A DNA stretch of 64,000 nucleotides from Bacteroidia bacterium (GTDB lineage: Bacteria > Bacteroidota > Ignavibacteria > UBA10030). The DNA lies in contig BQML01000008.1 in NCBI GenBank assembly GCA_022180565.1, positions 103,414-167,413 on the forward strand, written 5' to 3'. Shown in pieces: positions 36,999 to 46,224 of this stretch. Each line of letters opens with the position of its first letter. Within the stretch, counting starts at the first letter, position 1. Made by a program: the position numbers and the translations under genes. Below the pieces are notes generated by a model. The model saw only the letters and a list, made by a program, of their open reading frames with translations. It searched no databases and was not told the origin of the DNA.

Positions 36999-38128
36999 CG
37001 ACTCAACTCCCGCTGCAAGCGAACAGCGCTGATACCGATTGTGGCAAATGCGAACATCGCAAGATACGCGAACTGCTCCCAGATTGGAGCGACTCCTACG
37101 CCCTTCATAATGATTGACCGCACGATCACAAGAAAGAACTTCGCGGGGATCACGTTGGAAATGACCTGCAGAAATCCCGGCATGCTGTTGATAGGAAAAA
37201 CGAAGCCGGAAAGCAGAAAGCTCGGCAACAAAGAGCTGAACACGGACATGATGAATGCAACCTGCTGGGTATGAGCCACATTGGATATCAGGATCCCTTG
37301 TCCCAGCCCTCCGAGCAGAAAGAGGACAACGGCCAGATAGAGGAGCGGAATGCTTCCTTTAATCGTGACGTCAAACAGCCACCAGCCGACAATCATAATG
37401 ATGGTAGCCGCGACGAGGGAAATCAGGAGATAGGGGATGGTTTTGCCGAGGATAATCTCATTCGACCCCAGCGGCGATGTTTTTAACTGCTCCATGGTTC
37501 CCATCTCCTTTTCACGGACAATGGAAAGCGAGGTTGAAATGACTGTTACGATCATGAGGATGAGTCCAAACAACCCCGGCACCAGGAATTTCGCTGATTT
37601 CAGTTCGGGGTTGTACCAGAGTTTCGGTTCAAGCAGGATCGCGATGGGTACGGAGACCCCGCGTGTTTCCAGCCACCGCATCGCCACGCGGTTCGAGAAG
37701 TCCCTGACGGCGAGGGAAATGTATCCTTGCGCCACAGAGCCTGTGTTGGAATTGGACCCGTCGATCAGCACCTGTAGGTGGGCTTCTTTTCCCGACAAGA
37801 GATCGTTAGAGAATCCGGCCGGGATGACGAGACCGATCGTCGCAGAGCCGGATTCAAGGAGGGGGTCGATATCTTCCGCGGCCTCAACCTCGTGGTGCAG
37901 TTCCAAATATTCCGACTGGGTCATCCGCTCCACCAGCTCGCGGCTCAGCGCGCTCCGGTCCAGATCTGTGACGGCAACAGCAAGGTGTTTCACGTCGAAA
38001 TTCAGCGCATAGCCCACCATCACCAGCATGAACGCCGGCAAGAACACCAGAATCCCCAGCGCCCGTTTATCACGTCTGATCTGGCGGAATTCTTTCTTGA
38101 AGATAGGAACGATGTTTGCGTGGATCAT
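36995..38128 (-). CDS. ABC-2 type permease of drug/export complex (YbhS-like)
   Basis: 377 residues, paralogous to the next gene: N-terminal helix (LGILVFLPAFMLVMVGYAL), periplasmic domain, then helices with FLVPGLFGLILMIVTVISTSLSIVREKEMGTMEQLKTSP. It probably forms a heterodimer with the downstream permease and is driven by one or both operon ATPases. It starts 18 bases after the second ATPase gene. Confidence 0.92.
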   Translation of the reverse strand: MIHANIVPIFKKEFRQIRRDKRALGILVFLPAFMLVMVGYALNFDVKHLAVAVTDLDRSALSRELVERMTQSEYLELHHEVEAAEDIDPLLESGSATIGLVIPAGFSNDLLSGKEAHLQVLIDGSNSNTGSVAQGYISLAVRDFSNRVAMRWLETRGVSVPIAILLEPKLWYNPELKSAKFLVPGLFGLILMIVTVISTSLSIVREKEMGTMEQLKTSPLGSNEIILGKTIPYLLISLVAATIIMIVGWWLFDVTIKGSIPLLYLAVVLFLLGGLGQGILISNVAHTQQVAFIMSVFSSLLPSFLLSGFVFPINSMPGFLQVISNVIPAKFFLVIVRSIIMKGVGVAPIWEQFAYLAMFAFATIGISAVRLQRELSR

Positions 38129-38146
38129 GGCTGTTCTTGCTTCTTC

Positions 38147-39097
38147 TTACTTCTCGCTTTCTTCAGCGATCAACTGTATAAACACATCTTCCAGCGACGG
38201 AGAAATCCTCTGGATTCTCGAAATCCCGATATTTCCCTGCTCCAGCGTTCTTCGGATTTCCGCGTCCGACCCGGTGGAAGCGTCGGTACTGACGTGAAAC
38301 GCAGATCCGAAAATGGACGTCTCCGCCACCCACGGTTGCTTCTGGAGCAGGTCCATGGCATCCACGGGATTTTCGGAAACAACCTCATAAATTGCATACC
38401 TCTCCAGTTTGCTTTTCAGAGAGGTTGGAGACCCCAGCGCTATGAGCCGGCCGGCATACACAAGCCCGATGGTGTTGCAGTGCTCCGCCTCGTCAAGATA
38501 ATGGGTGGTGACGAAAACCGTCGTTCCCTCGGAAGACAGATTGTAGATCAGGTCCCAAAAATCCCTCCGTGAAACGGGATCCACGCCTCCTGTAGGCTCG
38601 TCCAGAAACACGATCGGCGGCTGATGCAGAACGGCACATCCAAGTGCCAGCCGCTGTTTCCACCCTCCCGAAAGAGTCCGCGTCAGGGCAGTTTCCTTTC
38701 CCCTCAATCCTGCCATTTCGATTGCCCACTGCCTGCGTTCCTCGAACTGAGCACCCTCGAGGCCGTAGATCCCGCCATAAAACCTGATATTCTCTTCCAC
38801 GGTCAGATCTTCATAGAGTGAAAAACGTTGCGACATATACCCGATGTTCTCTTTCACCCTGTCGGGTTCCGTGGAAATGTCGTACCCACCCACGCGCGCC
38901 GAGCCTTCGGTCGGACCAAGAAGGCCGCACAGCATGCGGATCGTCGTCGATTTCCCCGCACCGTTCGGACCGAGGAATCCGAAAATCTCGCCTCGCTTCA
39001 CGTTGAAGCTCATCGAGTCAACGGCCACGAAATTGCCGAATCGTTTCGTCAGTCCCTCGACAACCACGGCGTGCTCATTGTGCAGTTCCTGAGTCAT
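38147..39097 (-). CDS. ABC transporter ATP-binding protein (second of the operon)
   Basis: 316 residues. Walker A GPNGAGKSTT, signature LSGGWKQ, Walker B VFLDEPTGGVD and switch histidine in FVTTHYLDEAEH are all intact, so it should hydrolyse ATP. The C-terminal 80 residues form the usual accessory domain of drug exporters. It overlaps the TolC gene by 4 bases. It is clearly a paralogue of the ATPase at 40412-41332. Confidence 0.94.
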   Translation of the reverse strand: MTQELHNEHAVVVEGLTKRFGNFVAVDSMSFNVKRGEIFGFLGPNGAGKSTTIRMLCGLLGPTEGSARVGGYDISTEPDRVKENIGYMSQRFSLYEDLTVEENIRFYGGIYGLEGAQFEERRQWAIEMAGLRGKETALTRTLSGGWKQRLALGCAVLHQPPIVFLDEPTGGVDPVSRRDFWDLIYNLSSEGTTVFVTTHYLDEAEHCNTIGLVYAGRLIALGSPTSLKSKLERYAIYEVVSENPVDAMDLLQKQPWVAETSIFGSAFHVSTDASTGSDAEIRRTLEQGNIGISRIQRISPSLEDVFIQLIAEESEK

Positions 39098-40404
39098 TCT
39101 AGAATCCCGAGCGCTTTTCTGAATCTTTGCTGCTGCACCGCAAATTCAGCTAAGGCATTTGCTTCGGTCGTGCGCGCCTGAAGGAGCGCGACCTCCGCGT
39201 CCAGCAGGTCCGAACTCGTGGCAAGCCCTTGCCTGAACTTCTCGTGGGTGATCCTGTAACTCTCCTGTGCCTGCCTCGCCCCGAATCGCGAGGCCTCAAT
39301 GCGCTCCCGCGCCTCCTTCAGCGAAAAGAAGCTCTGCGCCGTCTCAAGCACAACGGCGTCCGTCACCTGTACCAATACCGCCTCGGCCTGCGACAACTGC
39401 GCCCGCGCCTGTTCTGTTTGCGAGGCCGTCGCAAACCAATCCCAGACATTCCATTGTACCTGAACGCCGACATCCCACGTCCTGTACCAGCGGTCCTCGG
39501 GTGGAATGACCCTCGGATTTGGCCGCGCGTAATCCACGTTGGCGGCCAGGACAATTGATGGATACCATCCCCCCGCTGCTGCGGTGACCATTGCTTCCTG
39601 CATCGCACGCCGCTCCCGCCCTGCGCCGATCTCCGGCCGACGCTCTCGGGCAATCCGCACGGCTTCATCGAGGGAGCCGGGCAAACCAGCTTCATCCATC
39701 GCCACGGGGTCGTCCGACGGTGCGACAGGCGTTTCGAGCGCCCTACCCATGAGGCTGTTGAGCGTCATCTGAGCGATCTTCAGAGCACCTTGCGCCTGGA
39801 TAAGCTTCACGCGAATATCGGACAACCGAGTCTCCACTTTGAGAATGTCTGCGGCCGTTGCGAGGCCTTGGTGCTCGTAGCTCCGAATGTCATTCAGGTG
39901 GGCTGAGACTTGTTCGACCGATTGACGCAAGACCTCTTCCAGTCGAGAGGCGCGAGAGGCGTTCCAATACGCCGCGGTGACGTTGACAATCAGATCCGAC
40001 TTCTCGCGCTGATATTCATAGCGTACTGCCGCCTCATTTGCATCCGCCGCATCAATCGAGCTCCTCAGGCGGAATCCGGTAAACAGTGTTTGCTGAAGAG
40101 ACAGCCGCGTGCCGTAGTTCTTGGTGATTGAGGGAAACAGGGGGGTCGGACCGAGGAACGGTACGGTGAACTCAGGAACGTCGCTCAGCAGAACCGCGCG
40201 GCCGGTGAAGCGTACTTGGGGGAACAAGCCGCTTCGAAGCTCGCTGGTTCGCTCTTCCGCCGCCAGGGTGCGCGCTTCGGCAATCCGCAAGGAAGGATGC
40301 CGCGCAAGGGCTTCTTGGATCGCCTCCGCAAGTGTCAAACCCTGCGAGAAGGCCGCTTGTGCGAGAAGTGTTGTGAGAACTAGTATCACGTGTCGTTTGT
40401 GCAT
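39094..40404 (-). CDS. TolC-family outer membrane efflux protein
   Basis: 436 residues from ATG 40404, with GAGG seven bases upstream and the previous gene ending at 40412; longer open frame upstream is antisense to the ATPase. Signal peptide MHKRHVILVLTTLLAQAAFSQ, then LTLAEAIQEALARHPSLRIAEA and long coiled-coil helices with two outer membrane efflux repeats. It provides the outer membrane channel for the fusion protein and ABC pump of the same operon. Confidence 0.92.
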   Translation of the reverse strand: MHKRHVILVLTTLLAQAAFSQGLTLAEAIQEALARHPSLRIAEARTLAAEERTSELRSGLFPQVRFTGRAVLLSDVPEFTVPFLGPTPLFPSITKNYGTRLSLQQTLFTGFRLRSSIDAADANEAAVRYEYQREKSDLIVNVTAAYWNASRASRLEEVLRQSVEQVSAHLNDIRSYEHQGLATAADILKVETRLSDIRVKLIQAQGALKIAQMTLNSLMGRALETPVAPSDDPVAMDEAGLPGSLDEAVRIARERRPEIGAGRERRAMQEAMVTAAAGGWYPSIVLAANVDYARPNPRVIPPEDRWYRTWDVGVQVQWNVWDWFATASQTEQARAQLSQAEAVLVQVTDAVVLETAQSFFSLKEARERIEASRFGARQAQESYRITHEKFRQGLATSSDLLDAEVALLQARTTEANALAEFAVQQQRFRKALGILE

Positions 40405-40411
40405 AGGAACC

Positions 40412-41332
40412 TCAGGAAATGCGGGAAATGAAGACATCTTCGAGTGAAGGGGCGACGCGACGAATACTCCGGGCCGAGATTCCCCGGGACCGAAGCTCGC
40501 TTTCGAGGACATCCCGGATACCGGCGCCCTCCTCGGCAACAACATGCAAACGATCGCCAAAGAGCTGCGCGCTCCGAATCGAGGGAATGTTCCGAAGGAT
40601 GTGGAGAACCTCGCGGGGATGGTCGGCAATAATCTCGAGCACAGGGTGATTGAAGGAGGAACGGATTTTTTCCGGCGTGTCCACAAGCAGGAGTTGTCCC
40701 TTGTTCAGGAGGGCTACGCGAGCCGAGCGTTCAGCCTCATCCAGGTAGGGCGTCGCCATGACAATGGAGATCCCGGACTTCAGCACATTCGATAGGATCT
40801 TCCAGAAATCTCTCCGGGAAACGGGATCCACGCCCGTGGTGGGCTCATCGAGAAAGATTACTTCCGGCGTGTGGATCAACGTGCAAGCCAGGGCCAGCTT
40901 TTGCTTCATACCACCGGAAAGACGCTCAGCGAGCCGATCCCTGAACGGGGTCAGCCGCATGAAATCCAGCAGTTCCTCCTTCCGCTTCCGGAAATCCTTC
41001 ATTCGATGGATTTCAGCGAAGAAATCGATGTTTTCATCGACCGTGAGGTCGCCGTACAAACTGAACTTCTGGCTCAAGTATCCGATCTTGTGCTTAATTG
41101 CTTCGTGGTGGGAGCGCTGATCGAGCCCCAGAATCTCCACGGAACCCGAGGTGGGGAAAAGGACTCCACACATCATGCGGATCGTGGTGGTCTTCCCTGC
41201 GCCGTCGGGACCGACCAGACTGAAGATCTCGCCTCTGCGAATGGACAGCGACAGGTTGTCCACCGCCACAAGATCGGGCTGGCCTTCTTCGCGGAAAACC
41301 TTCGTCACTGCATTAAGTCGAACGGCGTCCAT
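40412..41332 (-). CDS. ABC transporter ATP-binding protein (first of the operon)
   Basis: 306 residues. Walker A GPDGAGKTTT, signature LSGGMKQ, Walker B VIFLDEPTTGVD. Switch-region text reads VMATPYLDEAERSA, with proline-tyrosine where a histidine is usual (the partner ATPase has TTHYLDEAEH). That suggests weakened hydrolysis in this subunit, so the pair may be a one-active-site heterodimer, as in YbhF where two cassettes are fused. One-base overlap with the fusion protein gene. Confidence 0.93.
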   Translation of the reverse strand: MDAVRLNAVTKVFREEGQPDLVAVDNLSLSIRRGEIFSLVGPDGAGKTTTIRMMCGVLFPTSGSVEILGLDQRSHHEAIKHKIGYLSQKFSLYGDLTVDENIDFFAEIHRMKDFRKRKEELLDFMRLTPFRDRLAERLSGGMKQKLALACTLIHTPEVIFLDEPTTGVDPVSRRDFWKILSNVLKSGISIVMATPYLDEAERSARVALLNKGQLLLVDTPEKIRSSFNHPVLEIIADHPREVLHILRNIPSIRSAQLFGDRLHVVAEEGAGIRDVLESELRSRGISARSIRRVAPSLEDVFISRIS

Positions 41333-42258
41333 TATCGGGTGTTGTCCGTGGGAAGGGCGACATCGGCGGGGAGTCCCGCTTTCAAGGTTCCGTCCGGGTT
41401 CGGAACGCGGACCTTGACAGCGAACACCAGCTTTACGCGCTCGTCCTTTGTCTGGATGTTCTTCGGCGTGAACTCCGCAGACTGAGAAATGTGCACAACC
41501 CGCCCTTCGAACACCCGCTCCTTGAATGCATCGACTCTGACCTCGGCTTTTTGACCAAGCAGAATGCGGGGCAGGTCTGCTTCGGGCACATAGACGTTGA
41601 TTGTGAGATCCGTGAGATCAGCGATGCGTACGATGGCTGCACCAGGGCCCACCAGTTCGCCGGGTTCAACGAAGCGATTCGTAATCGTGCCGGCACGGGG
41701 AGCTGTGATGGTGCAATCGGCCAGCTTTTTCCGCAGAACTGCCGCAGCGGCCTCGGCCTGGTCGCGTCGCGCGCGGGCGAGCGCTCGCTCTTCGGGACGC
41801 GTGCCCTCGCGCAGTTTTCTCAGGCTCTGTTCTGCAAGGATGTAACGGGTCCGGGCGTCCTCGAGCTGTTTGGCCGTCACAGCCTTTGAGTCAAACAGCT
41901 CTTCCATGCGTTTCAGATCGTTCCTCGCGCTTTCATAGTGGGCCTCGGCTTGAGCAACGTCTTCTCTCCGCGGGCCTTCCATCGCGAGCATGTACTGTGC
42001 TTCCATCGCGGCAAGGTTGGCTTCGGCTTGACGGAGTTGCTGGGTCCATTCTGACCGGTCGATGACGGCGAGGGTATCGCCGGGCCAAACGAGGTCACCC
42101 TCCTGAACGGGAACGTGTTCAATCAGACCGTTGACTTGCGCGCTGACGGTCACTTCGGTGGCCTCCAGGGTACCGGTGGCAGTGATCGACGAATGGGAAG
42201 AGTCCGAACAAGCACTCAGGAAGAGGAGCAGAGGGAGTACGGTGATAGCGTATTTCAT
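41332..42258 (-). CDS. HlyD-family membrane fusion lipoprotein (YbhG-like)
   Basis: 308 residues. An N-terminal lipobox (LFLSAC, C17) marks it as a lipoprotein. A biotinyl-lipoyl half (VTVSAQVNGLIEHVPVQEGDLVWPGDTLAVID), a helical hairpin (about 75-180), and the second half with ITAPRAGTITNRFVEPGELVGPGAAIVRIADL and a beta-barrel follow. It bridges the inner membrane ABC pump and TolC in the periplasm. It overlaps tetR by 4 bases. Confidence 0.92.
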   Translation of the reverse strand: MKYAITVLPLLLFLSACSDSSHSSITATGTLEATEVTVSAQVNGLIEHVPVQEGDLVWPGDTLAVIDRSEWTQQLRQAEANLAAMEAQYMLAMEGPRREDVAQAEAHYESARNDLKRMEELFDSKAVTAKQLEDARTRYILAEQSLRKLREGTRPEERALARARRDQAEAAAAVLRKKLADCTITAPRAGTITNRFVEPGELVGPGAAIVRIADLTDLTINVYVPEADLPRILLGQKAEVRVDAFKERVFEGRVVHISQSAEFTPKNIQTKDERVKLVFAVKVRVPNPDGTLKAGLPADVALPTDNTR

Positions 42259-42878
42259 AAACGTCCTTGAGATGGGGTAAAGAAATTGAATCGTTGTCGG
42301 GCGTCGTTAGTCAAAATGCCCTCGAAGAGAACTCTGAATATTTGTCTGAACGCTTCCTCGGCGGAGAATGAGTGCATGGCGAGAACAGAAGGAGTCATGA
42401 TGCCCTGGACAGCGTTTGTGAACACCAACATAAAGATTTCGACGTTCAAATCTTCCCTGAGGAATCCCTCCGCTTTTGCCTGCTGGAACAGAGGGATCAG
42501 CTTGCCGAAGACTTTTTCCCTTCGGAAGGTCTCCATTTCCCGCTCAAGCTCCGGCATGTGCCGTTTGATGTCTTTCTGAAACTGCTTTCCGATTCGGCTT
42601 GTGAGCCGCGCGAGCATGCCGAGGAATTCAGTGAATTTTTGTTCGAAGGGTTGATCGGATTCGACAATGGTTGTGACTTGCCTCTCGATGCGTTTCATGA
42701 TCATGCGCATGATTGCCCGCATGATATCTTCCTTGCTGGGGAAGAATTTATAGATCGTTTTCTTGCTCATGCCGAGGTCGGCGGCAAGTTCGTCGACGGT
42801 CACTTTCGAAAAGCCCTGGGAGAGGAACTTGTCCTCGGCCGAGTTAAGGATTCTGTCTTTTTCGTGGATCTCGGGCAT
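42255..42878 (-). CDS. TetR/AcrR family regulator of the ABC exporter operon
   Basis: 207 residues. An N-terminal helix-turn-helix (ILNSAEDKFLSQGFSKVTVDELAADLGMSKKTIYKFFPSKEDIM in shortened form: TVDELAADLGMSKKTIYKFF) is followed by an all-helical ligand and dimer domain. It is the first gene of its operon and a strong symmetrical pair of sites sits directly upstream, so autorepression with induction by an exported compound is likely. The arrangement parallels cecR-ybhGFSR of E. coli but with separate ATPases and a dedicated TolC. Confidence 0.93.
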   Translation of the reverse strand: MPEIHEKDRILNSAEDKFLSQGFSKVTVDELAADLGMSKKTIYKFFPSKEDIMRAIMRMIMKRIERQVTTIVESDQPFEQKFTEFLGMLARLTSRIGKQFQKDIKRHMPELEREMETFRREKVFGKLIPLFQQAKAEGFLREDLNVEIFMLVFTNAVQGIMTPSVLAMHSFSAEEAFRQIFRVLFEGILTNDARQRFNFFTPSQGRL

Positions 42879-42903
42879 AGAGCTGGGTTCCCTTTTGCTG
42901 TGA

Positions 42904-42954
42904 CTTACCTTTCCAAGGTGCTATTGTTTAACATATGTACCTTGGAAAGGTAAG
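42904..42954. promoter_or_regulatory. Double palindromic operator upstream of tetR
   Basis: CTTACCTTTCCAAGGT (42904-42919) and ACCTTGGAAAGGTAAG (42939-42954) are perfect reverse complements, 16 bp each, with a 19-bp spacer. Each arm itself holds a small palindrome ACCTT-N3-AAGGT. Centre-to-centre distance is 35 bp, so two dimers could bind with the same phase. The AT-rich spacer (TATTGTTTAACATATGT) is a good place for a -10 box. Nearest coding start is tetR at 42878. Confidence 0.85.
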
Positions 42955-42998
42955 CTACGTTGGAAACTATATTCGTCTCTGCGGTTTCCTCATTTGCA

Positions 42999-43026
42999 AC
43001 AAAAAAGCCAAAAACTGGCTTCTTTG
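42999..43026 (-). terminator. Terminator of the DEAD-box helicase gene
   Basis: On the minus strand AAAGAAGCCA and TGGCTTTTTT pair over ten positions (one wobble) around the loop GTTTT and end in a T run. It lies 50-80 bases past the helicase stop and upstream of the tetR operon. Confidence 0.7.
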
Positions 43027-43076
43027 TTTATCATACGACTTTTTCCGCTTCGTGTCAAGCCCCTCTGCAGGCCCCC

Positions 43077-44393
43077 CTACCTGTTTTCCCAAGACCGGGC
43101 AGATGAATAAAACTCCATCTTTCGACCGCGCTTTTTCTTTGAGGCAAACGCGAGTGGCTTCCTTCTTCCATCCTTCCTAAATCCACGTGTCCCGTTGCCC
43201 GGAGTGGAAGGTCCAAGGCCGGTTGTTCGCTTCCCACTCCGCACAGGCACGCACTGAACGGACGCCGCCTTGAATCCGGGGTACTCCCCGGTCGCCACAG
43301 CACGACCCGTGAAGCGCTCGATCCGTCTCACCATGTCACGGTCCTCGCCAGTGACGAACGTTAGCGCCTTCCCCGACAATCCAGCCCTGCCTGTGCGCCC
43401 AATCCGGTGGACATAATCCTCGGCATCACGCGGCATATCGAAGTTGATTACATGGGAAATCCCATCCACGTCAATGCCGCGGGCCGCAATGTCGGTGGCT
43501 ACCAGCACGCGGAACTTCCCGCGTCGGAAGGCCTCAAGGGACCTCAATCGCTGGGACTGGCTCTTGTTGGAATGAATGGCCGTTGCCGCAATGCCCTTGC
43601 GGTCCAGACGCCTCGTAAGCTTGTCCGCCCCGTGCTTTGTGCGGGTAAACACCAGTACACTGTCCATCGCCTCGGCCTTGAGAACATGCAACAGAAGCTC
43701 CATCTTTGCCTGCGACACGGTCGAATAAAAGTTCTGCGTGATGCTTGTAAGCGGCTCGTGACTGTGGCCGACTTCCGCACGATGCGGATTCTTCAGCACA
43801 CCGGACGCCAGCTCGCTGATTTCTTTCGAAAATGTGGCCGAGAAGAGCATGGTTTGCTTATGGGACGGCAAAGCAGCGATGATTTTACGAACATCCCTGA
43901 TGAAACCCATGGCAAACATGCGGTCGGCCTCGTCCAGGACGAACATCTGGACGTTCGAGAGATTGATTGTCTTGCGTTGCATGTGATCCAAAAGACGCCC
44001 CGGCGTAGCAATAACAACGTCCACGCCGCTGCGGAGAAGCCTGATCTGAGGCTCCATCCCCACACCTCCGTAAATGGCCCCGCTTCTGAGTGACATGAAT
44101 TTTCCGTACGTGGAAACAGCTTCATGAACCTGATGGGCAAGTTCGCGGGTCGGAGTCAGTACCAATGCGCGCGGGTAGTGCGTTCGGGAAGGACGAAGCT
44201 CCTCCAGCCGGTGAAGCATGGGGAGGACAAACGCGGCCGTCTTGCCGGTGCCCGTCTGTGCCGTACCGATGACATCCCGACCCTCAAGCGCAGGACGGAT
44301 GGCAAGTGTCTGAATCGGAGTGGGAACAGTGTATCCGCTCGCCTGTACTCCACGAAGAATGCGGTCTGAAAGACCGAAAGAGGAAAAACTCAT
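43077..44393 (-). CDS. DEAD-box RNA helicase
   Basis: 438 residues from ATG 44393, chosen because the family begins with a short SFSSFGLSDRILRGV Q-motif region and AAGG lies upstream; the frame to 44459 adds unrelated residues. Motifs: AQTGTGKT, PTRELAHQ, ATPGRLLDH, LDEADRMF, FSATF, VATDIAARGID and HRIGRTGRAG. The C-terminal 60 residues are basic and glycine-rich (RSGKRTTGLG, KKKRGRKM), as in RhlE-like helicases that remodel ribosome assembly or decaying mRNA. It is transcribed alone with its own terminator. Confidence 0.95.
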   Translation of the reverse strand: MSFSSFGLSDRILRGVQASGYTVPTPIQTLAIRPALEGRDVIGTAQTGTGKTAAFVLPMLHRLEELRPSRTHYPRALVLTPTRELAHQVHEAVSTYGKFMSLRSGAIYGGVGMEPQIRLLRSGVDVVIATPGRLLDHMQRKTINLSNVQMFVLDEADRMFAMGFIRDVRKIIAALPSHKQTMLFSATFSKEISELASGVLKNPHRAEVGHSHEPLTSITQNFYSTVSQAKMELLLHVLKAEAMDSVLVFTRTKHGADKLTRRLDRKGIAATAIHSNKSQSQRLRSLEAFRRGKFRVLVATDIAARGIDVDGISHVINFDMPRDAEDYVHRIGRTGRAGLSGKALTFVTGEDRDMVRRIERFTGRAVATGEYPGFKAASVQCVPVRSGKRTTGLGPSTPGNGTRGFRKDGRRKPLAFASKKKRGRKMEFYSSARSWENR

Positions 44394-44862
44394 GATAGAA
44401 CCTTGTATAAATTTGAATGATGATGTGAATCGTTCGCGCGCGCCGACCAAACTCGGCAAACGCTAAGAACAATGCACGGATTAGTGTGAATGCGCCCCGG
44501 ACAATCCGGCGGCAATCAGGTGTGATTAGGAGGATGCTTCAGAAGGTATTCGACTCATAGAATCCCCAACGAAGGTCAACTGTTCGCCACCTTGTGCAAA
44601 TTCATCGGAGCGTACTCAGATGTCCGCTTCCGATACAGTGACCGAGTGCGGAAAGGAGCCCCGTAGGGATCCAGAGATGCAGTGACTTAATATAGGCAAC
44701 TTCAGGATCAGTTCCTAGTTATTTCTTGGGAAAAAAGGCTACGATGTGGCTGGAACCAGGATGAACAGGATGAGAAGGATGGATGGGCAGATGGGAAGCT
44801 TACTAGTATTTGGATTTGATGTTTATTTCGAGCTTCGGATTTGAATTTCGGATTTGCTCCTT
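44394..44862. other. Non-coding stretch upstream of the DEAD-box gene with word-repeat remnants
   Basis: No gene is supported in these 469 bases. From 44754 to 44795 the + strand reads as 9-base words (CAGGATGAA, CAGGATGAG, AAGGATGGA), and 44803-44866 holds a short remnant of the family A words (TTCGGATTTGAATTTCGG). The rest upstream of 44680 shows nothing I can name; a leader for the helicase gene is expected there. Confidence 0.55.
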
Positions 44863-45293
44863 CTACTTCCTCGGTTTCAACTCCCACAATACATTCACGA
44901 TCTTCCATTCGCCGTTCCATCGGGCCAGGTGCAGATAATCGATCCATCCGGACATGACGGCCTTGACGCTGGCGGTGTTCTCATAGATATCCAGAATGAC
45001 GATGTCCTTCTGCTGCCGGTCTGTTGGGGTGTCTTTTCCGCGCCGTCGGGTGTTCTGAATCAGCTGGGTGGCACCCATGGTGGACAGCCACTGATTGCCG
45101 CTGGTGTCTTTCAGAACAATCCTCTTGGCCAGTTCGGGATGCAAGGCGTTGGCCATGCGGTCAGGGTTGGATTTGTCCCCCCCTTTACGTAATTCAACGC
45201 GGTGACTCTGATCGCCGCGGAATCGGAGGCGATCTGCGCCTGCATCCATTCAACGAACATAACGACTGCCAGTACAACATCCATCTGCCGCAT
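44863..45293 (-). pseudogene. Frameshifted NTF2/lumazine-binding-like secreted protein
   Basis: The gene starts at ATG 45293 with TTGGAGG four bases upstream and runs MRQMDVVLAVVMF...AAIRVTALNYVKGG in one frame. The rest (NPDRMANALHPELAKRIVLKD to ELKPRK) continues in another frame, joined at a run of seven C on the + strand (45177-45183). One more base in the run restores a continuous protein of about 143 residues of the putative lumazine-binding/NTF2-like kind. Either a decayed gene, a phase-variable tract or a sequencing error. The N-terminus looks like a signal or membrane segment. Confidence 0.7.
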
Positions 45294-45468
45294 GTCGCCT
45301 CCAAGGGTGTGAGATGATGAGTTCACGATCAGCATGGAGGAAAGTTGCCGTCGTTCGCGTCAATCCGCGGCCCTTTTCTCTTGCATCTGCCCGTCAATTT
45401 GATTTATTGATGGAGCACCGCTTCAGCCCCGCACATCCCACACAACTCAGCCATGCCGGATAAGCGGC

Positions 45469-46203
45469 ATGACCGGAAGGAGACCCCCTTTGATCGATCT
45501 CATCACGACCATTTCCCCCGACCGGCTGGCCCGGGTCACCGGTTTGGGCTACCTTGTGATCATTCTTGCCGGGATCACCGCGGAATTCGTGGTTCGTTCC
45601 GGATTGATCGTTCCGGGCGACGCGGCCGCCACGGCCGAAAACATCATGGGCTCGCAGTCCCTCTTCCGCCTGGGAATCGCTCTGGACATAGTCATGCTCC
45701 TGTTCGATGTCCTGCTGGCACTCACACTCTACCTGTTGCTGGTCTCGGTGCACCCGGTCTATGCACTGATGGCGACCTTTTTCCGCCTTGTCCACGCAGC
45801 CGTCGTCGGCGCCGGACTGCTCAATCTCGTGTTTGTCCTGCTTCTCTTCAGCGGATCCGGATACCTGGCCGCCTGGACTCCCGATCAACTGAATGCCCTC
45901 GCTATGGTGTTCCTTGAAGCTCACGGATACGCCTATGTCCTTGGCCTCATCTTCTTTGGAATTCATTGCCTCGTGCTTGGCTATCTCGTGTTCCGATCGG
46001 GGTTTTTTCCAAAGGTCCTGGGCATTTTGCTCATGGTCGCCGCCTCAGGGTACATCGTGGACGGCTTTGCCAACATCCTGCTCACCAACTACTCCGACTA
46101 CGAATCGATCTTCATGATCGTGGTGTTTGTGCCCGCCTTCATCGGTGAGCTGTCCTTCACCCTCTGGCTTCTCGTCAAAGGCATCAGGAAGGAAGGATCG
46201 TAG
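45469..46203 (+). CDS. DUF4386-family membrane protein
   Basis: 244 residues with six hydrophobic segments. TGLGYLVIILAGITAEFVVR at the start, FRLGIALDIVMLLFDVLLALTLYLLL and ALMATFFRLVHAAVVG match the DUF4386 pattern, with HGYAYVLGLIFFGIHCLVLGYLVFRS and FFPKVLGILLMVAASGYIVD later. Function unknown; family members sit in the inner membrane. It lies 21 bases upstream of an SDR gene and likely forms a two-gene operon with it. Confidence 0.88.
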   Translation: MTGRRPPLIDLITTISPDRLARVTGLGYLVIILAGITAEFVVRSGLIVPGDAAATAENIMGSQSLFRLGIALDIVMLLFDVLLALTLYLLLVSVHPVYALMATFFRLVHAAVVGAGLLNLVFVLLLFSGSGYLAAWTPDQLNALAMVFLEAHGYAYVLGLIFFGIHCLVLGYLVFRSGFFPKVLGILLMVAASGYIVDGFANILLTNYSDYESIFMIVVFVPAFIGELSFTLWLLVKGIRKEGS

Positions 46204-46224
46204 TCCTGAATTCGAGGAAATAAC

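Noticed and set aside
36690..38572. Several + strand frames of 190-264 codons in the exporter operon
   Set aside because: All are antisense to ABC permease and ATPase genes with intact family motifs.
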